DNA of 64,000 nucleotides. Source: Pigmentiphaga litoralis (GTDB lineage: Bacteria > Pseudomonadota > Gammaproteobacteria > Burkholderiales > Burkholderiaceae_B). The position numbers and the translations under genes were made by a program. The DNA lies in NCBI RefSeq assembly GCF_013408655.1, contig NZ_JACCBP010000001.1, positions 248,001 to 312,000 of the forward strand. Direction: 5' to 3'. The notes under the pieces were generated by a model that saw only the letters and a list, made by a program, of their open reading frames with translations, made no database searches and had not been told where the DNA came from. Of this stretch, positions 34,114 to 40,820 are shown in pieces. Numbering within the stretch: the stretch's first letter is position 1; every line of letters starts with the position of its first letter.

Positions 34114-35100
34114 ATGAAAGCCCTTCGAGTCACCGAAAAAGCCGCCGACATCGACGCGCTTCAGTTGCCCGCGCACGATGCACCCCGTCCGGTCCTGGCC
34201 GCCGGCCAGTGCCTGGTTGAAGTGCACAGCGCCGGCGTCAATCCCAGCGACGTGAAAGCCACGCTGGGCGCCATGCCCCATGCCGTCTGGCCCCGTACCC
34301 CGGGCCGCGACTTTGCGGGCGTCGTGGTCGATGGGCCGTCCGACATGGTCGGCAAGGAAGTGTGGGGCAGCGGCGGCGAACTCGGCATCCGCCGCGACGG
34401 CACGCATGCGGGCTACCTGGTGCTCGACGCCAAATCGCTGCGCGTCAAGCCCGCCAACGTGACGTTGCTCGAAGCGGGCGCCATCGGCGTGCCCTTCATT
34501 ACCGCCTACGAAGGCCTGCGCCGCGCCGGTCTGCCCAAGGAAGGCGAAGTCGTTCTGGTACTGGGCGGCAACGGCAAGGTCGGCCAGGCCACCGCACAGA
34601 TCGCCACCGCACGCGGCGCACGCGTCTTTGGCGTGGAGCGCACGGCGCAGCCCTATCGCGGCCATGCCAGCAGCGAGGTCACCATGCTCGACGCCAGCGC
34701 GGGCAGCATTGCCGATGCCGTGCTCGACGCCACGGGCGGGAAGGGCGCGGACATTGTCTACAACACCGTGGGCAGTCCGTACTTTGCCGAGGCCAATCGC
34801 GCCATGGGTATCGGTGCGCGACAGATCTTCATCTCGACCTTTGATCGCGCCGTCCCGTTCGACATTTTTTCGTTCTACCGCGGCCAGCACACCTATGTCG
34901 GCATCGATACGCTCGCGCTCGACAGCCTGGCCGGTGCGCTGATCCTGGACGAACTTGCCCCCCTGTTCGACAGCGGCGCATTGCGTCCTTTCGAAGTCTT
35001 TCCGCACGGCGTGTTCAGCCTGGACAAAGCGACCGACGCCTACCGTGCGGTCCTTGCCGGCGCGCCTGACCGAATCGTATTGACGCCTTCAACGCGCTGA
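34114..35100 (+). CDS. MDR-superfamily NAD(P)H-dependent oxidoreductase (quinone-reductase-like)
   Basis: 328 residues. N-terminal GroES-like fold (MKALRVTEKAAD, VEVHSAGVNPSDVKAT, RTPGRDFAGVV) and Rossmann domain (VLVLGGNGKVGQATAQIA, GVERT). The structural and catalytic Zn Cys residues of alcohol dehydrogenases are absent, placing it with the zinc-free quinone oxidoreductase/enoyl reductase group. AGGAAG lies eight bases before the ATG. It follows the tandem-repeat gap after BKACE. It may reduce an unsaturated or quinonoid intermediate of the pathway; the substrate is unknown. Confidence 0.87.
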   Translation: MKALRVTEKAADIDALQLPAHDAPRPVLAAGQCLVEVHSAGVNPSDVKATLGAMPHAVWPRTPGRDFAGVVVDGPSDMVGKEVWGSGGELGIRRDGTHAGYLVLDAKSLRVKPANVTLLEAGAIGVPFITAYEGLRRAGLPKEGEVVLVLGGNGKVGQATAQIATARGARVFGVERTAQPYRGHASSEVTMLDASAGSIADAVLDATGGKGADIVYNTVGSPYFAEANRAMGIGARQIFISTFDRAVPFDIFSFYRGQHTYVGIDTLALDSLAGALILDELAPLFDSGALRPFEVFPHGVFSLDKATDAYRAVLAGAPDRIVLTPSTR

Positions 35101-35118
35101 TCTGCAAACGTTTGTAGA
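35101..35118. promoter_or_regulatory. LacI-family operator 2
   Basis: 18-base near-palindrome TCTGCAAACGTTTGTAGA with one mismatched pair. It begins at the base after the MDR stop and about 160 bases upstream of the Bug gene. Its core equals operator 1. A TTGACG lies at 35,080-35,085, but no clear -10 was found. Confidence 0.75.
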
Positions 35119-35278
35119 TCGTGGATGCGTCGGGATGGAAGTTTTCTTCCGACGCCTCAAGTTCCACGCTTCATTTTCGACGCTTTCGCAGTCCACCCCG
35201 GCGGATACTGCCGCCGGCACACAACGAACGGGGGAGGCGCGCGCGCAGACGCGGCCACCTGTTCCCTGGAGAGAGACA

Positions 35279-36280
35279 ATGACCCACCGCATCCCCTTCG
35301 TCGTCACGTCGACGCGCGCCGCCGCCGCGGTAGCCCTGGCTTCGCTGGCCGCAACCGCCACCGGCACGGCCCACGCCGCCGATCCCTATCCCAATCACCC
35401 GATCCGCATGATCGTGCCGTTCGGCACGGGCAGCGCGACCGATATCCTGGCGCGCATCCTCAGCCAGAAATTGAGCGACGCGGGCATCCAGCTGGTCGTG
35501 GAAAACCGCCCGGGCGCAGGCGGATCGATCGGCACCAGCGTGCTGGCCAAGGCGCCGGCCGATGGCTACACGCTGGCGCTGGTGTCGGCCGGCCATGCCA
35601 TCAACGCTACGCTCTATCCCAAGCTGCCGTATGACACGGTCAAGGATTTTTCCGCCGTGTCGCTGGTAGCGTCCATCCCGAACGTGCTGGTCGTCGATGC
35701 CGCCAGCCCGTACAAAAGCGTGAAAGACCTGTTGGCTGCGGCCAGCGCAAAGCCCGGCACCATCAACTTCGCATCGGCCGGCACCGGCAGTTCCACGCAT
35801 CTGAGCGGCGAACTGCTCAAGAGCCTGGGGAAAGTGGACATCGTCCACGTTCCGTACAAAGGCACGGGCGAAGCCTTGACCGACGTCATGGCCGGCCGCG
35901 TGCAGCTGATGCTCGCGCCCACCGTGTCGGCCGTGCCGTTCGTCGAACAGGGTCGCTTGCGCGCCCTCGGCGTCACCACCGAAAAGCGCGCCGCGGCGCT
36001 GCCCAACGTGCCGACCCTGGCCGAAGCCGGCGTGCCCAACTACGCCTTCGATTCATGGTTCGGCATCCTGGCCCCGGCCGGCACGCCGCGCGACGTGATC
36101 AAGCGGCTCAACACCGAAGTCATCAAGGCGCTGGCCTTGCCTGATGTGAAGGAAAAGCTGCTGACCCTGGGTGCCGAAGCCACGCCGTCGACACCGGAAG
36201 CCTTCGACACCTTCATCGCGTCCGAAGTCACCAAGCTCGCGCCGGTCGTCCGTCAGTCCGGCGCATCGGCCTCGAACTGA
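35279..36280 (+). CDS. Bug/TctC-family periplasmic solute-binding protein (LacI-linked)
   Basis: 333 residues with signal peptide (…LASLAATATGTAHAADPYPNHP). Bug-fold hallmarks: PIRMIVPFGTGSATDILARIL, VVENRPGAGGSIGTSVLAKAPADGYTL, KLPYDTVKDFSAVSLV, VHVPYKGTGEALTDVMAGRVQLM, RLRALGVTTEKRAAALPNVPTLAEAG. GAGAGAG ribosome site before the ATG. No TctA/TctB membrane genes accompany it, as is common for this expanded family in Bordetella relatives. A ligand that induces or feeds the dioxygenase operon is likely, because operator 2 and the LacI-family gene flank it. Confidence 0.9.
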   Translation: MTHRIPFVVTSTRAAAAVALASLAATATGTAHAADPYPNHPIRMIVPFGTGSATDILARILSQKLSDAGIQLVVENRPGAGGSIGTSVLAKAPADGYTLALVSAGHAINATLYPKLPYDTVKDFSAVSLVASIPNVLVVDAASPYKSVKDLLAAASAKPGTINFASAGTGSSTHLSGELLKSLGKVDIVHVPYKGTGEALTDVMAGRVQLMLAPTVSAVPFVEQGRLRALGVTTEKRAAALPNVPTLAEAGVPNYAFDSWFGILAPAGTPRDVIKRLNTEVIKALALPDVKEKLLTLGAEATPSTPEAFDTFIASEVTKLAPVVRQSGASASN

Positions 36281-36369
36281 TCGCAGCGATGCCCACCCGC
36301 CCGCCGCATTAGAATGTCGGGCGGGGCAGATCCCCGTAACGGCACAGCGGCGGGAGACGCGCATCATCT

Positions 36370-37428
36370 ATGCAACGTAAGCGGTTGACTCTGAAAGACC
36401 TGGCCCATCAGCTGGGCGTGCACTACTCGACCGTTTCGCGCGTCATGAATCCGGCCACGCGGCACATGGTGGCGGTCGACGTGGCCGCGCGCGTCATGCA
36501 GGCGGCAGACGACCTCGGCTTCCGGCCCAACCGTATTGCGGCCGGCTTGCGCACGGGCCGCTCGCGCCTGGTAGGCGTCGTCCTGCCCGACATCGGCAAC
36601 CCCATCTTCCCGTCCATTCTGTGGGGCCTGGAACAGGTCCTGGCCGAGCAGGGCTATGTGCCCATCGTCGTCAACGTCGGCGCCGATACCCAGCGCCAAC
36701 GCTTTATCATCGATCAGATGGTCGGCCGCCAGGTCGACGGCCTCATCCTGGCCACCGCCGAACGCGACGACGCGATCCTGGATCACTGCGTGAAGGAAGG
36801 CATACCGGTTGTCATCGTCAACCGGGGCGAAGACATCGGCCGCGTGTCCTGCGTGGTCAGCGACAACCGCCTGGCCATGCGGCTCACCGTCGATCACCTG
36901 GTCGGCCTCGGCCACCGCAAGATCGGCCAGATCAGCGGTCCCCACACCTTGTCCACCGGCTTTCTGCGCAAGGAAGGCTTCATCGACGCAGTCAAGGCCA
37001 ACGGCCTGAAAAAAGCGCAGTGGGTCAGCATCGACAGCACCGCGTACACCCGTGAAGCCGGACAAGTCGCCTGCGCCGCCTTGCTCGACAAACTGCCCGG
37101 CCTGACAGCCATTGCCGCCAGCAACGACCTGGTCGCGCTGGGGTGCTACGACGTGCTGCGCGACAAGGGGCTGCGGTGCCCCGAAGACATTTCCGTTGTC
37201 GGCCACAACGACATGCCCTTCGTCGACGCCTTGTACCCCGCGCTCACCACCATCCGCATCCCGCTGCGCGAGATGGGCGCGCACGCCGGCCGCCTGATCC
37301 TGCAACGCATCGCCGAACCCGCATCCGACGGCGTCAGCATCGTGCTGCGCCCGGAACTGATCGTGCGCGGCTCCACCGCCGCGCCAGCGTCACTGACGAC
37401 AGACGGCAAGGCCGCCGCGAAAGCGTAG
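36370..37428 (+). CDS. LacI/GalR-family transcriptional repressor
   Basis: 352 residues. N-terminal HTH and hinge (LTLKDLAHQLGVHYSTVSRV, MNPATRHMVAVDVAARVMQAADDLGF, then RPNRIAAGLRTGRSRLVGVV) and a periplasmic-binding-like core (LPDIGNPIFPSIL, QVDGLILATAERDD, VVSDNRLAMRLTVDHLVGLGHRKIGQI, LTAIAASNDLVALGCYDVL, DISVVGHNDMPFVDALYPALTTI). The palindromes TGCAAACGTTTGCA and TCTGCAAACGTTTGTAGA upstream are of LacI type, so this protein most likely controls both transcription units. No such palindrome precedes its own gene. Confidence 0.92.
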   Translation: MQRKRLTLKDLAHQLGVHYSTVSRVMNPATRHMVAVDVAARVMQAADDLGFRPNRIAAGLRTGRSRLVGVVLPDIGNPIFPSILWGLEQVLAEQGYVPIVVNVGADTQRQRFIIDQMVGRQVDGLILATAERDDAILDHCVKEGIPVVIVNRGEDIGRVSCVVSDNRLAMRLTVDHLVGLGHRKIGQISGPHTLSTGFLRKEGFIDAVKANGLKKAQWVSIDSTAYTREAGQVACAALLDKLPGLTAIAASNDLVALGCYDVLRDKGLRCPEDISVVGHNDMPFVDALYPALTTIRIPLREMGAHAGRLILQRIAEPASDGVSIVLRPELIVRGSTAAPASLTTDGKAAAKA

Positions 37429-37480
37429 GCGTCTCAACAACAGCGCGGGCGGTACCGTCCGGGCGCGACCTCTGGTTTGA

Positions 37481-38149
37481 TCAAGCCGGTCGTGGTTTGC
37501 GAGCAATCAATTCGGACGCGTGCTGATTCTCCATCATCCACGCTGACGTGATGGGACACCGCAACGCGATCAGTTGCTGGATCTTCTGGAATTCGTCGGC
37601 AAGGTGTCGGGTAAAAATCGGCTCGTGGTGCGCAATGCGATTGCGCAGCCGGCGCAGCTGATCCAGTTCCCCGTATATCGATCCTCTCAGCTGGGCGATC
37701 GTCTGGTCGGGATCAAGGCAGGGCATCACCGTACGCATGTGCGGCTGCCAGATGCGATCATCAAAACGGCTGGTAAAAAGCGTCTGCCAGAACACGAACT
37801 TCAGTTCAGGAATCACTTTGCCAGTGGTGGGCTGGCCGACACGCACTTTCAGTATGTCGGCCCTGGGGTTGTAGCCCCTCGTCGGGTTTGGCAGGCTTGT
37901 GATGAACACTTGTTGCCATGGCCAGTCCGAACCGTACACGGCGTCAAGGGCGTCGGCCACCGCGTTGCGGACGACCACTTCGCAGATGTGCAGGGGGGCC
38001 ATGAGTGCAGCTGACACCTGTGCATTCCAGGCGTACAGGGCAAGGGCACCGGCAAGTGATGGCACGCCCGCTGTTGCGGCCTCATAGGTACTGATGCGGG
38101 CGGCGGTCAGTGCCTGTTTGATGGTCAGGTCATTCAGCGTTGACGTCAT
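37481..38149 (-). CDS. AbiF/Abi_2-like HEPN-domain abortive infection protein
   Basis: 222 residues, mostly helical, resembling the Abi_2 (AbiD/AbiF) family. Landmarks: an N-terminal YEAATAGVPSLAGALALYAWN segment (in part), ALMAPLHICEVVVRNAVADAL, a central KFVFWQTLFTSRFDDRIWQP, and RLRNRIAHHEPIF, which contains the HEPN R-x4-H motif (RNRIAH) of metal-independent RNases. A phage-defence or toxin role is inferred from the family, not shown. It stands alone between a LacI regulator and a Bug gene, convergent with the former. A structured RNA candidate starts just outside its start codon on the other strand. Confidence 0.8.
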   Translation of the reverse strand: MTSTLNDLTIKQALTAARISTYEAATAGVPSLAGALALYAWNAQVSAALMAPLHICEVVVRNAVADALDAVYGSDWPWQQVFITSLPNPTRGYNPRADILKVRVGQPTTGKVIPELKFVFWQTLFTSRFDDRIWQPHMRTVMPCLDPDQTIAQLRGSIYGELDQLRRLRNRIAHHEPIFTRHLADEFQKIQQLIALRCPITSAWMMENQHASELIARKPRPA

Positions 38150-38169
38150 GGAGGCCTTGGTTGTAGTAT
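38140..38169 (+). promoter_or_regulatory. Promoter-like pair for the divergent small RNA
   Basis: TTGACG (38,140-38,145), 18-base spacer, TAGTAT (38,164-38,169). It overlaps the first codons of the Abi gene on the opposite strand and predicts a start near A38,176, exactly where the folded RNA begins. Confidence 0.55.
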
Positions 38170-38175
38170 CGAGCC

Positions 38176-38260
38176 ACTAGCCGTAGGACTCGCGGGCGAA
38201 AGCCTCCCCCTGCGGACAGACGATAGTTGGAAGGGCTCGCCGTTGGCGGGCCTTTTCTTT
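38176..38260 (+). ncRNA. Structured small RNA candidate next to the AbiF-like gene
   Basis: About 85 nt with a nested fold read by eye: outer ACTA (38,176-38,179) with TAGT (38,224-38,227); a seven-pair stem CCGTAGG (38,181-38,187) with CCTGCGG (38,209-38,215); and an inner GGGC-GAAA-GCCT hairpin (38,194-38,205) capped by a GNRA tetraloop. A strong terminator hairpin then ends it. A conserved 'abiF' RNA motif associated with Abi genes is known; this may be a member, but I cannot verify its consensus. If the complementary strand is the functional one, it would instead be a structured leader of the Abi gene. Confidence 0.6.
38231..38260 (+). terminator. Intrinsic terminator of the small RNA
   Basis: AAGGGCTCGCC / GGCGGGCCTTT eleven-pair stem (two G-U pairs) with a GTT loop, followed by TTTTCTTT. 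Oriented to end plus-strand transcription that starts beside the Abi gene, where no protein gene reads in that direction. Confidence 0.8.
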
Positions 38261-38262
38261 GT

Positions 38263-38454
38263 CCGGACGGTGGTGACGCAAGTCCGTTGAGCCCGAACGC
38301 TCGAGCATGCCTCATGTCTCCCTGGGGGGAAAGCACGTCGCGGCGTTTCGGGTGCGTTATACGTATTCAGCACAACCTCTCCGGCTCGCGGGAACCGGGT
38401 CGGCGGAAACCAAGCCAGCGACATCCATGGCAATGACCACACCATGGTCAAAAA
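38263..38454. other. Non-coding gap, nothing recognised
   Basis: About 190 bases between the small RNA terminator and the terminator of the Bug gene. Only short GC-rich inverted segments are present; no credible gene, operator or repeat was recognised. Confidence 0.5.
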
Positions 38455-38501
38455 AAAGCCTGCCCCCACCCGGATCCCGATCCAGGCCAGCGCAGGCTTT
38501 T
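38455..38501 (-). terminator. Intrinsic terminator of the hydrolase-Bug operon
   Basis: AAAAGCCTGC / GCAGGCTTTT ten-pair stem with a 27-base loop. On the minus strand it is followed by a run of eight T. It lies 19 bases past the Bug stop. Confidence 0.85.
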
Positions 38502-38520
38502 ACCCGCCTTACACGAAGGG

Positions 38521-39555
38521 TCAGTTGATCGTCGCCCCCGTGTCCTTCGTCACCTTGCCCCACTTCACGTACTCGGCCGCCAGCAACTCGCCAAAGGCCT
38601 GTGGCGTGGATGGCGTGGGTTCCACGCCGGCTTCGGCCAGCTGCTTGGCCGTGTCGGGCGCAGCCAGTGCCTTGGCGACTTCGCTGTTGATGCGGGTCAC
38701 GATCTCGGGCGGCGTGCCAGCCGGGGCCAGCAGGCCCAGCCAGACCGATGCGTTGTAGCCGGTCAGGCCCGACTCGTTCAGCGTTGGCACATTCGGCATT
38801 TGCGGCGACCGTGCGTCCGTCGTCACCGCCAGTGCCTTCAGGCGTCCGGCGTTGACCTGCTGGATGGCGATCGGAATGCCCACAAAGCCCATCTGCACCT
38901 GACCACTGACCAGGTCGGCCGTGGCCTGGCCGCTGCCGCGGTAGGGCACATGGTTGATCGGCGCTTGGGTCATGTTGGCGAACAACGCGCCGGCCAGGTG
39001 CTGCGTACTGCCGTTGCCCGACGATGCATAGTTGACTTCGCCCGGCTTGGACTTGGTGTAGGCCACCAGATCCTTGACTGACGAGGCCGGCACGGTGGCA
39101 TTGGTCACCAGCACGTAGGGTGCTTCGACCATCTTGCCGACCGGCACGAAGCTTTTCAGCGCATCGTACGGCAGCGACTTGTACAGGAACGGGCCGATCA
39201 CGTGGGTCGTTGACACCATCAACAAGGTGTAGCCATCGGGCGCGGCCTTGGACGCCAGGTCGGCGCCGATGGTCGACCCGGCGCCCGGCCGGTTGTCGAT
39301 GATGATGGTCTGGCCCAGCGACTGCCCCAGCTTGATGGACAGGATGCGCGCCACCACGTCGGTAAAGCCGCCGGGCGAAAACGGCACCACGATCTTGATC
39401 TGCCGCGATGGGTAGTTCTGCACCGGTTCGACCACCGTCTGGGCAACGCTGATCGATGCGGCGGTACTGGCGCACAGCGCGGCCAGCGCCAACACGGTAC
39501 GACGGACGCTGCTGCAAGGGCTGCTACGGGGAGCCCCGACCCTGGCCGCGGTCAT
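38521..39555 (-). CDS. Bug/TctC-family periplasmic solute-binding protein
   Basis: 344 residues; signal peptide ending near ASISVAQ. Bug hallmarks: QIKIVVPFSPGGFTDVVARIL, IIIDNRPGAGSTIGADLASK, SLPYDALKSFVPVGKM, HVPYRGSGQATADLVSGQVQMG and LKALAVTTDARSPQMPNVPTL. Its ATG overlaps the stop of the alpha/beta hydrolase gene (ATGA), so both come from one message. The bound ligand may be the hydrolase substrate or product; not determinable here. Confidence 0.9.
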   Translation of the reverse strand: MTAARVGAPRSSPCSSVRRTVLALAALCASTAASISVAQTVVEPVQNYPSRQIKIVVPFSPGGFTDVVARILSIKLGQSLGQTIIIDNRPGAGSTIGADLASKAAPDGYTLLMVSTTHVIGPFLYKSLPYDALKSFVPVGKMVEAPYVLVTNATVPASSVKDLVAYTKSKPGEVNYASSGNGSTQHLAGALFANMTQAPINHVPYRGSGQATADLVSGQVQMGFVGIPIAIQQVNAGRLKALAVTTDARSPQMPNVPTLNESGLTGYNASVWLGLLAPAGTPPEIVTRINSEVAKALAAPDTAKQLAEAGVEPTPSTPQAFGELLAAEYVKWGKVTKDTGATIN

Positions 39556-40484
39556 GCATGGTCTCCGACATAGACCGGGTCTTCCTGCGTCAGGAATCCA
39601 TGCAGGATGTGATAGACCATGCGGTAGTTCTTCTGCTGGAAGCTGGCGTGCGAAATCCCCTTCATCACGGTGAACTGCTTGTCCATGTCGGGCAGCAGCG
39701 CAAAGAAGTCGATCAGGTCTTCAATGCTCGCAATGCCGTCGTACTCGCCGCGCATCAGCAAGGTCGGCACGTTCAGTTTCTTGGGATCGATCAGCGGCAG
39801 CTTCGAGCACATGTCCACATACGTGCCGGTGGGCATGGAGTCGTCCAGCGTCAGGATCGCGTCGGCAAAGGCTTCAACGGTCGCATCATCGGCGCAACCC
39901 GCGTGGTCGCGCGAAAAGATGCTGCGCACAAATGCGCGGTCGATCGGGCGGCGATTGTTCTTCTGGAAGTCGGCCAGCTTCTTCTTGCGTTCGTCCAGCG
40001 TCGGGCTGCCGTTGCCGGTCCAGACGAAAGCGTCGAGCGCCAGGCGCGCCACGCGGTCGGGATTGCGCTGCGCAAACAGGGCGGCCTTCAACGCGCCCGA
40101 CGAAATGCCGTACAGGTGCAACTTCCTGGCGCCCGTGGTCTGCTCGATGTACTTGGCGCCAGCTTCCAGATCGTCGGCGCCGTTCGAGATATCGAAGTTG
40201 ATCGGGCGGCTCTTGTCCGATCGCCCGTAGCCTTCATTGTCCATGACCCAGGTGTCAAAGCCCCGTTCACGGAACCAGTCCATGGCCGACGAATCCGGAC
40301 GTCCAGGCACGGTCAGGTCAACGGTGGGTTGGCCGGCCATCGACGAGCCGTGAACAAAAAGGAGGGTGCCGGCAGGCTTCGTGCCTTCGGCGCGCGGCTT
40401 GTTCCACAGGAACAGCTTGACGTCGCCCTTCTTGATCCAATGCTCCGTGCCACCCGTCCACACCACCGATGGGGTTGCGCTCAT
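39552..40484 (-). CDS. Alpha/beta-fold hydrolase
   Basis: 310 residues. Oxyanion-hole segment LLFVHGSSMAG, nucleophile elbow GISSGAL (Ser), acid in the MRGEYDGIAS segment and catalytic His in MKGISHASFQQ. No signal peptide, so cytoplasmic. Esterase, lactonase or carbon-carbon hydrolase activity cannot be distinguished. It is the first gene of a two-gene operon with a Bug protein. A region rich in ATTGGT/ACCAAT elements lies upstream. Confidence 0.85.
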   Translation of the reverse strand: MSATPSVVWTGGTEHWIKKGDVKLFLWNKPRAEGTKPAGTLLFVHGSSMAGQPTVDLTVPGRPDSSAMDWFRERGFDTWVMDNEGYGRSDKSRPINFDISNGADDLEAGAKYIEQTTGARKLHLYGISSGALKAALFAQRNPDRVARLALDAFVWTGNGSPTLDERKKKLADFQKNNRRPIDRAFVRSIFSRDHAGCADDATVEAFADAILTLDDSMPTGTYVDMCSKLPLIDPKKLNVPTLLMRGEYDGIASIEDLIDFFALLPDMDKQFTVMKGISHASFQQKNYRMVYHILHGFLTQEDPVYVGDHA

Positions 40485-40534
40485 GTGCCTGTCTCCTGTT
40501 CGTGGCGACGCCCGTGCGTGCCGACATTATTGTG

Positions 40535-40671
40535 AATTGGTATAAATTGGTTCGATATCTAACCAATAGGCGCACTTTGGTACTAGCTCGAGCGTTTGTC
40601 AATCAGGAAATGAGAGGAAAAATATGCGGAACCAAAGAAGTGACGGCGCACTTTGAAGTGAACCAATTGGT
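40535..40671. promoter_or_regulatory. Cluster of ATTGGT/ACCAAT elements upstream of the hydrolase-Bug operon
   Basis: Five copies: ATTGGT at 40,536 and 40,546, ACCAAT at 40,562, and the perfect palindrome ACCAATTGGT at 40,662-40,671 (two half-sites). The pair ATTGGTT-N8-AACCAAT (40,546-40,567) forms a dyad about 60 bases upstream of the hydrolase start. It looks like a multi-site operator for an unidentified regulator. The rest of the 336-base gap holds no gene. Confidence 0.6.
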
Positions 40672-40749
40672 CCTCAGCACCCATGTTTCACAGCGACCAG
40701 GCCCCCCAGGGCCCATGACCGGGCGCCACACGACCTACAGCTGCAGGCG

Positions 40750-40780
40750 AAAAAAAAGCGCCCGCGGCAGTGGTGCGCTT
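40750..40780 (-). terminator. Intrinsic terminator of yheS
   Basis: AAGCGC / GCGCTT stem on the minus strand followed by a run of T (eight in a row including the end of the stem). Located 40 bases after the yheS stop. Confidence 0.75.
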
Positions 40781-40820
40781 GGTTTGTCATCGGCGGGTTC
40801 GACCCTGAACCCGTGGCCGA

